From Mesonia profundi (GTDB lineage Bacteria > Bacteroidota > Bacteroidia > Flavobacteriales > Flavobacteriaceae): a stretch of 64,000 bases of DNA. The position numbers and the translations under genes are program-made. This document shows, one piece after another, positions 35,625 through 44,501 of this stretch (positions are counted from its first letter, which is position 1; each line of letters begins with the position of its first letter). The notes beneath the pieces are model-generated. The model made no database searches and had not been told where the DNA came from. It saw nothing but the letters and a program-made list of their open reading frames with translations. The stretch lies in contig NZ_JAVHUL010000002.1 of NCBI RefSeq assembly GCF_031085155.1, forward strand, positions 62,001 through 126,000, in the 5' to 3' direction.

Positions 35625-37075
35625 TGGAGTCACAATTGATTATTCTTATAGGATCGTTATTGCTTCTTATGAGTATTCTGGCGGGTAAAACTTCCTATAA
35701 ATTTGGAGTGCCTACCTTGGTGTTATTTCTTACGGTAGGAATGTTGGCGGGCTCTGAAGGAATATTGGGCATCGAATTTAATAGTCCCACCCTTGCTCAA
35801 TTTATAGGGATTATAGCACTTAACGTGATTCTCTTTTCTGGTGGTTTAGATACGCGCTGGAAAGCTGTGCAGCCCGTAGCCATCAAGGGACTTTTGTTGT
35901 CTACGCTAGGTGTTTTTATCACTGCAGGCGCCGTGGGAGGTTTTACGTATTATCTGTTAGACTTTACACTCATTGAGGCCTTTTTATTAGGTGCAATTGT
36001 TTCCTCTACTGATGCTGCGGCAGTTTTCTCCATTTTAAGGTCTAATAATATCAATTTAAAATATGGGATTCGCCCCATGTTAGAATTAGAAAGTGGAAGT
36101 AATGACCCTATGGCCTATTTTCTAACGACATTGTTCACGGGGATGGTAGTTGCTCAAGAATTTTCTTTGACCGCTTCGGTTTTAGATTTGGTGTTGCAAC
36201 TTGCTATAGGTGGGGTTGCTGGATACTTTTTAGGAAAAGCAAGTAAGTGGCTCATCAATAAAATAGCTTTAGATTTTGAAGGTTTATATCCTGTTTTGGG
36301 CCTAGCCTTAAGTTTTATTATTTATTCCTTTACGGAAGTGATTCACGGAAATGGATTTTTGGCGGTGTATGTCTCTTCGGTACTTTTGGCTAATAGTAAA
36401 TTGGTGAAAAAGTATGCTTTGCGTCAGTTTTTTGATGGTTTTGCTTGGTTGATGCAAATTATTTTGTTCCTAACTTTGGGCTTATTGGTCTTCCCATCTC
36501 GCGTAATAGAAATCTTGCCTATAGGTTTGGCGATTGCTTTATTTTTAATACTTGTGGCGCGACCCTTAAGTGTTTTTATCAGCTTGGCGTTCTTTAAGGT
36601 GAATATAAGAAGTAAATTATTTATTTCTTGGGTAGGCTTACGAGGGGCAGTTCCCATTGTTTTTGCCACCTTCCCGATGGTAATGGGCTTAGAAAACGCC
36701 GACTTGATTTTTAATATCGTTTTCTTAATCACGCTGGTTTCTATTTTAGTACAAGGGACGACGATTAACAAAATGGCGCAATGGTTAGGGGTTCAAGATG
36801 ATGACGTAAAGACCTTAAAAAAAGCAAGAGCCTTCGAGTTTTCTGAAGATTCTAAAACGGAGAGTGCCGAGATTTATATTTCTGCAAATAGTAAAGTGAT
36901 TGGGAAAAAGATCCATGAATTAGACTTGCCTAAAGACAGTCTTATTGTGATGGTCGTAAGAGAAGCCAACTATTTTGTTCCTTCGGGAGAGACCGAATTG
37001 AAGTATGGTGATACTTTACAGGTGATTTCAACAACTTCAAAAGATTTAACAAAAATGGCTCAAGATTTTGGATAA
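35624..37075 (+). CDS. K+(Na+)/H+ antiporter, NhaP2-like
   Basis: Inner-membrane CPA1 antiporter of 483 residues. About 12 helices fill the first 390 residues, with STDAAAVFSIL and ELESGSNDPMAY as the ion-binding motifs. A C-terminal RCK_C/TrkA_C domain is at about 405-480 (VIGKKIHELDLPKDSLIVMV). Such proteins expel K+ or Na+ for H+, regulating pH and turgor. The start is the last base of the hydrolase stop. tRNA-Ala follows 23 bases later. Confidence 0.92.
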   Translation: MESQLIILIGSLLLLMSILAGKTSYKFGVPTLVLFLTVGMLAGSEGILGIEFNSPTLAQFIGIIALNVILFSGGLDTRWKAVQPVAIKGLLLSTLGVFITAGAVGGFTYYLLDFTLIEAFLLGAIVSSTDAAAVFSILRSNNINLKYGIRPMLELESGSNDPMAYFLTTLFTGMVVAQEFSLTASVLDLVLQLAIGGVAGYFLGKASKWLINKIALDFEGLYPVLGLALSFIIYSFTEVIHGNGFLAVYVSSVLLANSKLVKKYALRQFFDGFAWLMQIILFLTLGLLVFPSRVIEILPIGLAIALFLILVARPLSVFISLAFFKVNIRSKLFISWVGLRGAVPIVFATFPMVMGLENADLIFNIVFLITLVSILVQGTTINKMAQWLGVQDDDVKTLKKARAFEFSEDSKTESAEIYISANSKVIGKKIHELDLPKDSLIVMVVREANYFVPSGETELKYGDTLQVISTTSKDLTKMAQDFG

Positions 37076-37098
37076 TTGTTTATTTTAGCCTTTCGTTT

Positions 37099-37172
37099 GG
37101 GGGATTAGCTCAGTTGGCTAGAGCGTTTGGCTGGCAGCCAAAAGGTCATCGGTTCGACTCCGATATTCTCCA
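37099..37172 (+). tRNA. tRNA-Ala (anticodon GGC)
   Basis: A complete cloverleaf folds. The acceptor stem is GGGGGAT with ATTCTCC, including the G3:U70 wobble pair that identifies tRNA-Ala. D arm AGCTCAGTTGGCTAGAGC; anticodon stem TTTGG/CCAAA with GGC at 37133-37135; T arm ATCGG-TTCGACT-CCGAT. The discriminator is A; CCA is not encoded. It follows the antiporter and is terminated by the hairpin just downstream. Confidence 0.95.
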
Positions 37173-37178
37173 CACTCC

Positions 37179-37202
37179 AACCCCGCATTAGCGGGGTTTT
37201 TT
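37179..37202. terminator. Terminator after tRNA-Ala, shared with the convergent gene
   Basis: Stem AACCCCGC with GCGGGGTT, loop ATTA, then TTTTTT. The stop codon of the minus-strand spermidine-synthase-like gene (37188-37190) lies in the loop, so one hairpin serves both strands. Confidence 0.9.
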
Positions 37203-37850
37203 CTTTTCAACAATTTTCTTTCCCAATAATAAAGTATTGACGCCATTAACAGCCTCTAGTTTTTCAAAGGAAATAAGCGGAGCTATTTTTTCTATCAAGA
37301 TATCGATTGCTGCCTGGTGGGCGTTTTTAATACCGGCATTAAAAATGATGACTGCATGGGGTTGAAGTAAATTTTCAACATGCTGCCAAAAGTCAATCTC
37401 TAGAAATAGAGTTGGGATTTGAGTGCCGATAAACAGATCTACGATGAGGGTTTCATAAAAATGAGTATCTGTTTGTACAAAGTCAGTAGCATCTTGACAA
37501 ACCACTTGTAAAGGTTCATATTGCTGAATCTTAAATTCATCTTTTGCGATTTCAATAATTTTAGCATCTATTTCTACGGCAGTGATGCTTCCGGTAAAAC
37601 TAAAATTCTTCCGAAGTAATTCTAAAATACTACCTCCGCCAAGACCTAAAACCAAGACTTTTCCGGCTCTATTAGGATAGGTTTTCTCTAATCCTATTTT
37701 TAAGATTTCGTGTAATGCACCGTAAGAGTAGTTGGCTTGTTGAGTATTTAGTATTTTCCTTCCGTTAAGCCAAGTGATCTCTAACATCCCGCTGTAATCA
37801 GATTTTATCTTCTTATTCAACATAGAAAGTGGATTCAGGTTATTTTTCAT
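37188..37850 (-). CDS. Spermidine-synthase-like SAM-dependent methyltransferase
   Basis: Protein of 220 residues with a Rossmann fold. The SAM/dcSAM motif is VLGLGGGSILELLR, followed by VEIDAKIIEIAKDEF and VCQDATDFV and then LIVDLFIG. This is the spermidine synthase-like fold, but the N-terminal strand domain is short, so the reaction cannot be named. The stop lies in the loop of the shared terminator. It follows a broken T9SS cargo gene. Confidence 0.85.
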   Translation of the reverse strand: MKNNLNPLSMLNKKIKSDYSGMLEITWLNGRKILNTQQANYSYGALHEILKIGLEKTYPNRAGKVLVLGLGGGSILELLRKNFSFTGSITAVEIDAKIIEIAKDEFKIQQYEPLQVVCQDATDFVQTDTHFYETLIVDLFIGTQIPTLFLEIDFWQHVENLLQPHAVIIFNAGIKNAHQAAIDILIEKIAPLISFEKLEAVNGVNTLLLGKKIVEKKKPR

Positions 37851-37861
37851 GTAAAACGAGC

Positions 37862-38550
37862 CTAATTTTTAAGGAGTTGCTGAGTAAAGTCACCTTCAGA
37901 AGTATGAATTCTGACAAAATAAATTCCGTTAGGTAAATTTTCTATGTGATATTCTTGTTCCGCTAAAATAATAGAATTAATGACCACATCAGTTTTTACT
38001 TGAAAACTGCTTTGGACAGGGTTGGGAAATAAAGAAAAATTACTTTTTGTAACTTCTTTTATAGAAAGTGTTTTATTGTTGTAATAAGCTTTGTCTCCGT
38101 TGTTTTTTTTCAATAATCAGCTGGTAAGAAGTACTGGATAGATTATTTATAGTATAACTGAAAGTATTATTATTATCAGATTGAAAATAATCCCAATAAA
38201 AATCTTCAGGATAAACACTAGAAATATTAAACAAGAGAGAACTCTTTTCTTGCGGGTTGGTTTTTTTTATCGTAATTACCTTCCCCCATGTTTAAAAAAT
38301 AAAAAGAGTTAGTGTTGTTTATAAAAACAGTTTCAGCTTCATATAGTTCTAGGTTAAAATAAATTGTAGTAAAACTAAAGGTAGGGAATATTTGAAAGAA
38401 AAGTAGGTATTCACCCCCTGTATTAAGATATTCATCACTGTCAACGATAACCTTGTCTAACTCCCATGTATATTGGTTTAGTTCGGTTTCTTGGGAAAAA
38501 CTTAAAGAACTAATCAGTAAAAATAAAAAAAGTGTAATTTTTTGAAACAT
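37862..38550 (-). pseudogene. T9SS-sorted secreted protein broken by two frameshifts
   Basis: The N-terminal part (38550-38227) has a clean signal peptide, MFQKITLFLFLLISSLSFSQ. The C-terminal part (to 37862) is a T9SS type A sorting domain, with SLFPNPVQSSF and NLPNGIYFVRI ending in QLLKN. Between them a third frame is open and joins both: removing one base from each of two A8 runs (T8 on the plus strand at 38261-38268 and 38103-38110) gives one continuous frame of about 228 residues. No catalytic domain is recognised. Both errors having the same sign in the same kind of run suggests either homopolymer miscalls or slippage-based phase variation; true decay is also possible. Confidence 0.8.
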
Positions 38551-38588
38551 AACACACAGGTTTGTGTCTCTTTAAAATTACACTTTTT
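38527..38588 (-). promoter_or_regulatory. Long-stem hairpin around the start codon of the T9SS cargo gene
   Basis: AAAAAGTGTAATTT pairs perfectly with AAATTACACTTTTT (14 pairs) across 34 bases, which hold a nested ACACA/TGTGT hairpin and the ATG (38548-38550). Read on the minus strand it ends in a T-rich run, so it may terminate the upstream gene, control translation of this one, or both. Confidence 0.5.
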
Positions 38589-38605
38589 ATTTAAAAGACA
38601 GTGGT

Positions 38606-39976
38606 TTAGCCTACAATATTATCTTCATTGTAACCTAAAAACTTCACATCTTTTTCGGTGAATTTGATCCCGTTTTCGGCTAATTCTGCCAAAATAGGTT
38701 CATATACTTCTTTGCTAATAGGTCTTAAAACTCCCGGCGTCTTAATCTCTTTATTTAAGATTTTTATGGTGGCAATCGCTACGGGTAAACCTACGGTTTT
38801 TGCCATCGCGGTATAGGTTTGGTCTTCTCCAATATGAACCATAGTGGAATCGATTTGCTTTTTCTCGCCCTTAAGCTCATATCCAAATTTATGATACATT
38901 ACGATCATATCTTTATCGTCTGGCGCTAAAGTCCATTTCTCTTCCAATATTTTTTGTAAAGCTTGTGCTGGTGTTGCTCCTTTAATCCCAATTTTCTTTT
39001 CGTTGTTAAAAATATCGAGTTCCAATAACTTCTCCCACATCAAATCATCTTGATCTATTTTAAGAGAATAGCGCATTTTAAGCTCTACAGAATCTGTTGG
39101 AGAATAGGGTAAAAATGAATTTACAAACTCTCGGTAACTCATGTTTTCAGAATCTTCCATGCTGTAAGTATCATCGGTTAAGCCTAATTGAACAAACATA
39201 TTCCAAGCTTTACTAAAGCCTACTCTTCGAAGGGTTCCACGGTATAAAGTTTGAATATTATCAAGTCCGTACACACTTTGGTAAGCCAAGGAGTTCCTAT
39301 TAGCAAGGCCTTCAAATTTACCATAGCCTTCTACTTCCAAAAATTCGGTTCTTCTAAAAAGACGGTGGTAAGGAATGTACTTAAATTGACCTTCTTGCAT
39401 AAATTCTGCTGCTCCTCCTTGACCCGCTACCACCACGTTTCTAGGGTTCCAAGTAAATTTATAGTTCCATAGATTGGTGTCGCTCTCTGGAGCTACCAAA
39501 CCACCGGTGAAAGATTCAAACAGCAATAATTTACCTCCGTTATCTCTAATTTTATCAATCACTTGCATGGCACTCATATGATCGATTCCTGGATCTACTC
39601 CAATTTCGTTCATAAAGACAAGGCCTTTTTCTTTTACATCATCATTTAAGGCTTCCATCTCTTTGCTTACGTAAGAAGCAGTTACCATGTTTTTTCCAAA
39701 TTCTATACAGTCTTTGGCCACTTCTATGTGAAATCTTGCCGGAAGCATAGAAATAACAATATCGGCATTTTTTACAGCCTCTTTGCGTTCCTTTTCTTTA
39801 AAGACATCTAAGCAAATTGCTTTGGTGTTTTCGTGGTCTCCAGCAAACTTTTGGGCATTGTCTAAGGACAAATCTCCAATCGTAAGAAAGAGTTTTTCTG
39901 AAGTTGATTTTTCTTTTAAATATTTAATGAGGGAGGAGGTAGATTTCCCCGCTCCGATAATTAATATGTTTCGCAT
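38606..39976 (-). CDS. Saccharopine dehydrogenase family protein
   Basis: NAD(P)-dependent oxidoreductase of 456 residues. N-terminal Rossmann motif is ILIIGAGKSTSSLIKYL; the later VTASYVSKEM, EIGVDPGIDHMSAM and GGLVAPESDTN segments match saccharopine reductase/dehydrogenase-like enzymes. Bacterial members may act in lysine degradation or on carboxynorspermidine-type substrates; the reaction is not certain. It is monocistronic or followed by the T9SS cargo gene on the same strand, and divergent from the DUF423 gene. Confidence 0.88.
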   Translation of the reverse strand: MRNILIIGAGKSTSSLIKYLKEKSTSEKLFLTIGDLSLDNAQKFAGDHENTKAICLDVFKEKERKEAVKNADIVISMLPARFHIEVAKDCIEFGKNMVTASYVSKEMEALNDDVKEKGLVFMNEIGVDPGIDHMSAMQVIDKIRDNGGKLLLFESFTGGLVAPESDTNLWNYKFTWNPRNVVVAGQGGAAEFMQEGQFKYIPYHRLFRRTEFLEVEGYGKFEGLANRNSLAYQSVYGLDNIQTLYRGTLRRVGFSKAWNMFVQLGLTDDTYSMEDSENMSYREFVNSFLPYSPTDSVELKMRYSLKIDQDDLMWEKLLELDIFNNEKKIGIKGATPAQALQKILEEKWTLAPDDKDMIVMYHKFGYELKGEKKQIDSTMVHIGEDQTYTAMAKTVGLPVAIATIKILNKEIKTPGVLRPISKEVYEPILAELAENGIKFTEKDVKFLGYNEDNIVG

Positions 39977-39991
39977 CTTAAATTAGTTATT

Positions 39992-39999
39992 TAAATTTG
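39992..39999 (+). promoter_or_regulatory. -7 promoter box for the DUF423 gene
   Basis: TAAATTTG fits TAnnTTTG. It overlaps the earliest possible start of the DUF423 frame (39997), which supports the later ATG at 40048. Confidence 0.4.
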
Positions 40000-40047
40000 C
40001 AGTTATTCTTCAAAGTAATTAATTTAATCTGGGTTAAAAAAAATATT

Positions 40048-40437
40048 ATGCATAGAAAGTTGTTAATTTTAGGAAGTTCAAGTGGTTTTTTAGCAGTCGT
40101 TTTGGGCGCTTTTGCAAGTCATGGTTTAGAAAAAGTTTTAACTTTAGACCAGTTAAACACCTTTGAAACGGGCGTTCGTTACCAGTTTTATCACGCTTTA
40201 TTTGCAATTCTATGCGGAAGTATTTCCGCGTTAAGCGAAAAAAGTAAGAACCTCTTATTTTATATGCTCTTGGTGGGGATGATTTTATTTTCGGGTTCTA
40301 TTTACGGACTTGCTACCAACGAGTTGTCATCTTTTGACTTTAAAAGCATTGCTTTATTGACTCCTTTAGGGGGGGTCTTTTTAATTTTCAGTTGGTTAGT
40401 ACTGCTTTTTAATGTGCTCAAAATGAAAAAGAAATAA
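40048..40437 (+). CDS. DUF423 family membrane protein
   Basis: Membrane protein of 129 residues with four hydrophobic helices. GAFASHGLEK near residue 20 and the RYQFYHALF segment are the DUF423 signature. Function is unknown. The frame is open from 39997, but the start MHRKLLILG at 40048 matches the family and follows a -7 box. Confidence 0.88.
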   Translation: MHRKLLILGSSSGFLAVVLGAFASHGLEKVLTLDQLNTFETGVRYQFYHALFAILCGSISALSEKSKNLLFYMLLVGMILFSGSIYGLATNELSSFDFKSIALLTPLGGVFLIFSWLVLLFNVLKMKKK

Positions 40438-40475
40438 TAAATCAGCTTAATCCTGTGTTTGTTTAGTATTATTTA

Positions 40476-40483
40476 TATTTTTG
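40476..40483 (+). promoter_or_regulatory. -7 promoter box for pckA
   Basis: TATTTTTG fits TAnnTTTG, 27 bases before the pckA ATG. TTG at 40459-40461 is only 14 bases upstream, so the -33 element is uncertain. Confidence 0.4.
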
Positions 40484-40510
40484 TCCTAAAGAACACAACA
40501 ACTTATTTTT

Positions 40511-42109
40511 ATGGTGGAAAATAATAAAACCACGAAAGCGTTTTCATTAGAAAACTACGGAATAAAAGATGCACAAGCTCATTATCAACTGTCTTCAGAG
40601 GAGCTTCATAACCTTGCAGTAGAAAAAGGACAGGGCGTTCAAGTAAATTCTGGGGCACTAGCTGTCAATACAGGAGAGTTTACGGGAAGATCCCCTAAAG
40701 ACCGTTTTATTGTAAAAGATGAGGTGACTAAAGACGAAATATGGTGGGGCGATGTGAATATCCCTTTCGATCCAGAAAAATTTGATCGACTTTACGATAA
40801 AGTAACTGAATATCTTTCTGGAAAGGATTTATATGTAAGAGATTCATATGCCTGCGCGGACAAGGATTATCAATTGAATATTCGTGTAATCACCGAATAT
40901 CCTTGGAGTAATATGTTTGCTCACAATATGTTTTTAAGACCTACGGAAGAGGAATTGAAAGATTTTTCTCCTGAATGGACGGTGATTAATGCACCAGAGT
41001 TTATGGCAGATCCAGAAGTGGATGGCACGAGACAACACAACTTTGCAATTTTAAACTTCACTAAGAAGATAGCTTTAATTGGAGGAACTGGTTATACTGG
41101 TGAAATCAAAAAAGGAATTTTCTCTGCGTTAAACTTTATTCTTCCGGTAGATAAGAATACGCTTTCTATGCACTGTTCTGCCAATGTGGGAGATGATGGG
41201 GATACAGCAATATTTTTTGGATTATCTGGAACGGGGAAAACAACTTTATCTGCAGATCCAGAACGTAAGTTAATTGGAGATGATGAGCACGGTTGGACAG
41301 AAGACAACAAAGTATTTAACTTTGAAGGAGGTTGTTACGCAAAAGTGATTAATCTTTCTCAAGAGAATGAACCAGATATCTTCAACGCGATTAGACCTGG
41401 TGCTATTTTAGAGAATGTGATCATCGATGATCAAGGCGCAGTAGATTTTGAAGATACTTCTATTACACAAAATACAAGGGTGAGTTATCCTATTTACCAT
41501 ATTAATAATATTCAGCAGCCGTCTGTAGGGGAGAATCCTAAGAACATTTTCTTTTTAACGGCAGATGCTTTTGGAGTATTGCCTCCTATTAGTAAATTAA
41601 CTCCTGGCCAAGCAGCGTATCACTTTATTAGTGGATACACCGCAAAAGTGGCAGGAACCGAGGCTGGTATTACCGAGCCTGTTCCAAGTTTTTCAGCTTG
41701 TTTTGGAGCACCATTTATGCCACTTCACCCTACACGCTATGCAGAGATGTTAAGTAAGAAAATGCAAGATGCAGAAGTGAATGTATGGTTGGTAAACACA
41801 GGTTGGACTGGAGGTCCTTACGGAGTTGGTTCTAGAATGAAATTAAAATATACGAGAGAAATGATCTCTTCTGCTTTAGAAGGGAAGTTAGATAAGGTAG
41901 AATATCATACGCATCCTATTTTCGGATTAGAGATGCCCAAAGATTGTCTTAACGTACCTAGTGAGGTTCTTGATCCAAGAAAAACATGGAGTGACAAAGA
42001 GGCTTATGATATCAAGGCTAAGAAGTTGGCTACGTTCTTTAAAAATAACTTTAAGAAGTTTGAAGATAATGCAAGTGATGATATCTTAAAAGGAGGTCCT
42101 ATTGTTTAG
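40511..42109 (+). CDS. pckA: ATP-dependent phosphoenolpyruvate carboxykinase
   Basis: Cytoplasmic enzyme of 532 residues that converts oxaloacetate and ATP to phosphoenolpyruvate, CO2 and ADP in gluconeogenesis. The P-loop GLSGTGKTTLS starts at about residue 237, followed by the metal-binding DDEHGW. The early TGRSPKDRF motif is the oxaloacetate site. Length is normal. It is a single-gene transcript with a -7 box upstream and a strong terminator downstream. Confidence 0.97.
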   Translation: MVENNKTTKAFSLENYGIKDAQAHYQLSSEELHNLAVEKGQGVQVNSGALAVNTGEFTGRSPKDRFIVKDEVTKDEIWWGDVNIPFDPEKFDRLYDKVTEYLSGKDLYVRDSYACADKDYQLNIRVITEYPWSNMFAHNMFLRPTEEELKDFSPEWTVINAPEFMADPEVDGTRQHNFAILNFTKKIALIGGTGYTGEIKKGIFSALNFILPVDKNTLSMHCSANVGDDGDTAIFFGLSGTGKTTLSADPERKLIGDDEHGWTEDNKVFNFEGGCYAKVINLSQENEPDIFNAIRPGAILENVIIDDQGAVDFEDTSITQNTRVSYPIYHINNIQQPSVGENPKNIFFLTADAFGVLPPISKLTPGQAAYHFISGYTAKVAGTEAGITEPVPSFSACFGAPFMPLHPTRYAEMLSKKMQDAEVNVWLVNTGWTGGPYGVGSRMKLKYTREMISSALEGKLDKVEYHTHPIFGLEMPKDCLNVPSEVLDPRKTWSDKEAYDIKAKKLATFFKNNFKKFEDNASDDILKGGPIV

Positions 42110-42132
42110 GTTTCCTTTTTGATATCTCTAAA

Positions 42133-42167
42133 AAATCCAGTTGAATGATTTCAACTGGATTTTTTTT
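42133..42167 (+). terminator. Rho-independent terminator after pckA
   Basis: Stem ATCCAGTTGA with TCAACTGGAT, 6-base loop, followed by seven T. A second, weaker hairpin (CCTCCTTA with TGAGGAGG, one mismatch) follows at about 42181-42206 and could act for the convergent hemD-like gene. Confidence 0.85.
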
Positions 42168-42247
42168 GTCAAAAAAACAACCTCCTTATTTTTAAAATGA
42201 GGAGGTTTGTTTTAAAATATAATTTACTTTAAAAATGTGTGCTTAGG

Positions 42248-42994
42248 TTACTTCTTATTTTCTTTCTTAACGTATTTCTCTAAAGCCATGGTCATAGAGG
42301 GAGTCTCTGGTGCAGGGGCTTTAATATTCACGACTAAACCATGTTCTTTTGCTGCTTTAATCGTAGAGTTTCCAAATACGGCAATTCGAGTATCTTTCTG
42401 TTGAAAGTCTGGGAAGTTCTCAAAAAGAGATTTAATTCCGCTAGGACTAAAGAAGACCACGATATCATAAAAAACTTTCTCTAAGTGAGATAAGTCACTT
42501 ACTACGGTTCTGTAAAAAACACCTTTAGTCCAATCGACACCTATTTTGTTGAGTTGTTTAGGAATCTCTGGTTTTAACATATCAGAAGAAGGAAGTAAAA
42601 ACTTCTCTGTCTTATATTTTTTTATGATAGGGGTTAACTCTGGAAAGGTTCTTTTTCCAACATATATTTTCCTTTTTCTATAAACTACATATTTTTGTAG
42701 GTAGTAAGCAACAGCTTCACTCTGGCAAAAATACTTTAAAGAATCTGGCACTTTGTAGCGCATTTCTTCGGCAATTCTAAAAAAGTGGTCTACAGCGTTT
42801 CTACTCGTAAGAATAATTGCAGTATATTGACTTAAGTCAATTTTTTGCTGTCTTACATTTTTAGAGGAAACTCCTTCAACGTGAATAAATGGTATGAAAT
42901 CAATTTTCACTTTTAATTTTTCTTCCAGTTCAGAGTAAGGAGAGTTTTCAACCTTGGGCTCGGGCTGGGAAATTAAAATTGTTTTCACTTTCAT
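42248..42994 (-). CDS. hemD: Uroporphyrinogen-III synthase family protein
   Basis: Protein of 248 residues from ATG 42994 (a second ATG at 43000 would add two). It has the HemD two-domain pattern with conserved LTSRNAVDHFF, VGKRTFPEL and FFSPSGIKSLF segments. HemD closes hydroxymethylbilane to uroporphyrinogen III in haem synthesis. In Bacteroidota this gene sits next to the DUF4271 gene, as here (33 bases). Divergence of the family is high, so hemD activity is likely but not proven by motif. Confidence 0.85.
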   Translation of the reverse strand: MKVKTILISQPEPKVENSPYSELEEKLKVKIDFIPFIHVEGVSSKNVRQQKIDLSQYTAIILTSRNAVDHFFRIAEEMRYKVPDSLKYFCQSEAVAYYLQKYVVYRKRKIYVGKRTFPELTPIIKKYKTEKFLLPSSDMLKPEIPKQLNKIGVDWTKGVFYRTVVSDLSHLEKVFYDIVVFFSPSGIKSLFENFPDFQQKDTRIAVFGNSTIKAAKEHGLVVNIKAPAPETPSMTMALEKYVKKENKK

Positions 42995-43026
42995 AAGCAT
43001 GCAAATTTAAGGGTGAGCGTTAGCAA

Positions 43027-43659
43027 TTACGTAATTACTTTATATAAAATAATATACGGAGCTATTTCAAGGCTGCAAAGGTACAAAATAAAGTAAAACG
43101 AAAACTTATAAATAAGTTTTTGATGTTTTGCATAGTATTTCAGCAACACAAGAAGATTAAGTGCAAGGTATAAAACTGTGATTAAAATAAGAATATTCAT
43201 ACTTGGTTCCCAAGTATAGATGACAATTAACAATACTGGATACAAAGAAAAAGCTAACAAATTCTTGTAAGTAATCTTATAGAAAATGTAGTTATCGATC
43301 ACGTTGTCCATAGAGAAAATAGAAGCTATGATTTTTTCAAAGAGGTACTTTATTCCGATAAGGATATTTAAAATAATAAAAATTTGGAGGTAGAAGATAA
43401 AATCATATGCTACATCAAAAATAGCCCTTGTCTTAAATAATATAAATAAAGCAAGTGAAAGCGTAAAGCCGTGTGCTAGATAGAGTATAAAGCTAAAGAG
43501 GTTAAATACGGAAGGTTTCTTTTGATGTGAAGTAAAGTATTTCCCAGAAGAAAATATCTTTTTAAACTCCGTAAATTTTTCAGGGAATAATTTATTGCCA
43601 ATTAAAATGATGACCAAAATAACGACTAGGATTAGAGTAATCCAATTGTAAGACTCCAT
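43027..43659 (-). CDS. DUF4271 membrane protein
   Basis: Membrane protein of 210 residues with six or seven hydrophobic helices and few polar loops. It matches DUF4271, found upstream of hemD in flavobacteria. ATG at 43659 (MESYNWITLI) is preferred over a TTG at 43680. Function unknown. It is the first gene of the unit with hemD and divergent from the glycosyltransferase gene. Confidence 0.85.
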   Translation of the reverse strand: MESYNWITLILVVILVIILIGNKLFPEKFTEFKKIFSSGKYFTSHQKKPSVFNLFSFILYLAHGFTLSLALFILFKTRAIFDVAYDFIFYLQIFIILNILIGIKYLFEKIIASIFSMDNVIDNYIFYKITYKNLLAFSLYPVLLIVIYTWEPSMNILILITVLYLALNLLVLLKYYAKHQKLIYKFSFYFILYLCSLEIAPYIILYKVIT

Positions 43660-43751
43660 ATTTCTAGCAATCACTTCCAATGTATATAATTTTGGACAAA
43701 GTTAAAAATTAAATAGCTAGTATTTGCTAAAATTTTGAGGTTAAAAATAGT

Positions 43752-43759
43752 TACATTTG
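43752..43759 (+). promoter_or_regulatory. -7 promoter box for the glycosyltransferase-pyrC-DUF4296 unit
   Basis: TACATTTG fits TAnnTTTG exactly, 13 bases before the ATG. TTG occurs 14 and 25 bases upstream, neither at the usual distance. Confidence 0.45.
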
Positions 43760-43772
43760 TCAAAAAAAGAGA

Positions 43773-44501
43773 ATGGCCCAACGGCTAGTAATTATACCTA
43801 CCTATAATGAAATTGAAAATATAGAGCGTATTGTTCGTAATGTATTTTCTCAAAAGCATGAGTTTCATATATTGGTGGTAGATGATAACTCTCCAGATGG
43901 TACTGCAAGCCTGGTTTCTTCCTTAAAAGAGGAGTTTGAAGGAAAGCTTTTTTTAGAATTAAGAAAAGCTAAATCAGGATTGGGAGTCGCATATATTCAC
44001 GGTTTTAAATGGGCTCTAGAGAGAGATTACGAGTTTGTTTTTGAGATGGATGCCGATTTTTCTCATAATCCAAACGACTTAATACGATTGTACAATGCCT
44101 GTGTAAAAGATAAGGCAGATGTAGCTATTGGGTCTAGGTATGTGACAGGAGTGAATGTCGTTAATTGGCCTATGAAAAGAGTATTGATGTCTTATATGGC
44201 GTCAAAATACGTGAAAGCGATTACCAGAATGCCCATTCAAGATACTACGGCAGGCTTTGTGTGCTACCGAAGAGAGGTATTAGAGCGAATCAAGCTTGAT
44301 TCGATTCAGTTTGTAGGTTATGCCTTCCAAATTGAAATGAAATATAAAGCCTACCTATTAAAATTTAATATCGTAGAAGTCCCTGTTATTTTTACGGATA
44401 GAACGCGGGGGGAATCAAAATTAAGCAGTAATATTATTTCTGAAGCTGTTTTTGGGGTGATTAAAATGAAGTTTAAAAGTCTATTTGGAAAAGAAGTATG
44501 A
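43773..44501 (+). CDS. Polyprenol monophosphomannose synthase (Dpm1-like GT2)
   Basis: GT2 enzyme of 242 residues without membrane helices. NEIENIERIV and VVDDNSPDGTA at the N terminus and the metal-binding EMDADFSHNP motif identify it, with RTRGESKLS near the end. It moves mannose from GDP-mannose to a polyprenyl phosphate at the inner face of the membrane, the donor for protein or glycan mannosylation. It overlaps pyrC by 4 bases (ATGA). Confidence 0.92.
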   Translation: MAQRLVIIPTYNEIENIERIVRNVFSQKHEFHILVVDDNSPDGTASLVSSLKEEFEGKLFLELRKAKSGLGVAYIHGFKWALERDYEFVFEMDADFSHNPNDLIRLYNACVKDKADVAIGSRYVTGVNVVNWPMKRVLMSYMASKYVKAITRMPIQDTTAGFVCYRREVLERIKLDSIQFVGYAFQIEMKYKAYLLKFNIVEVPVIFTDRTRGESKLSSNIISEAVFGVIKMKFKSLFGKEV

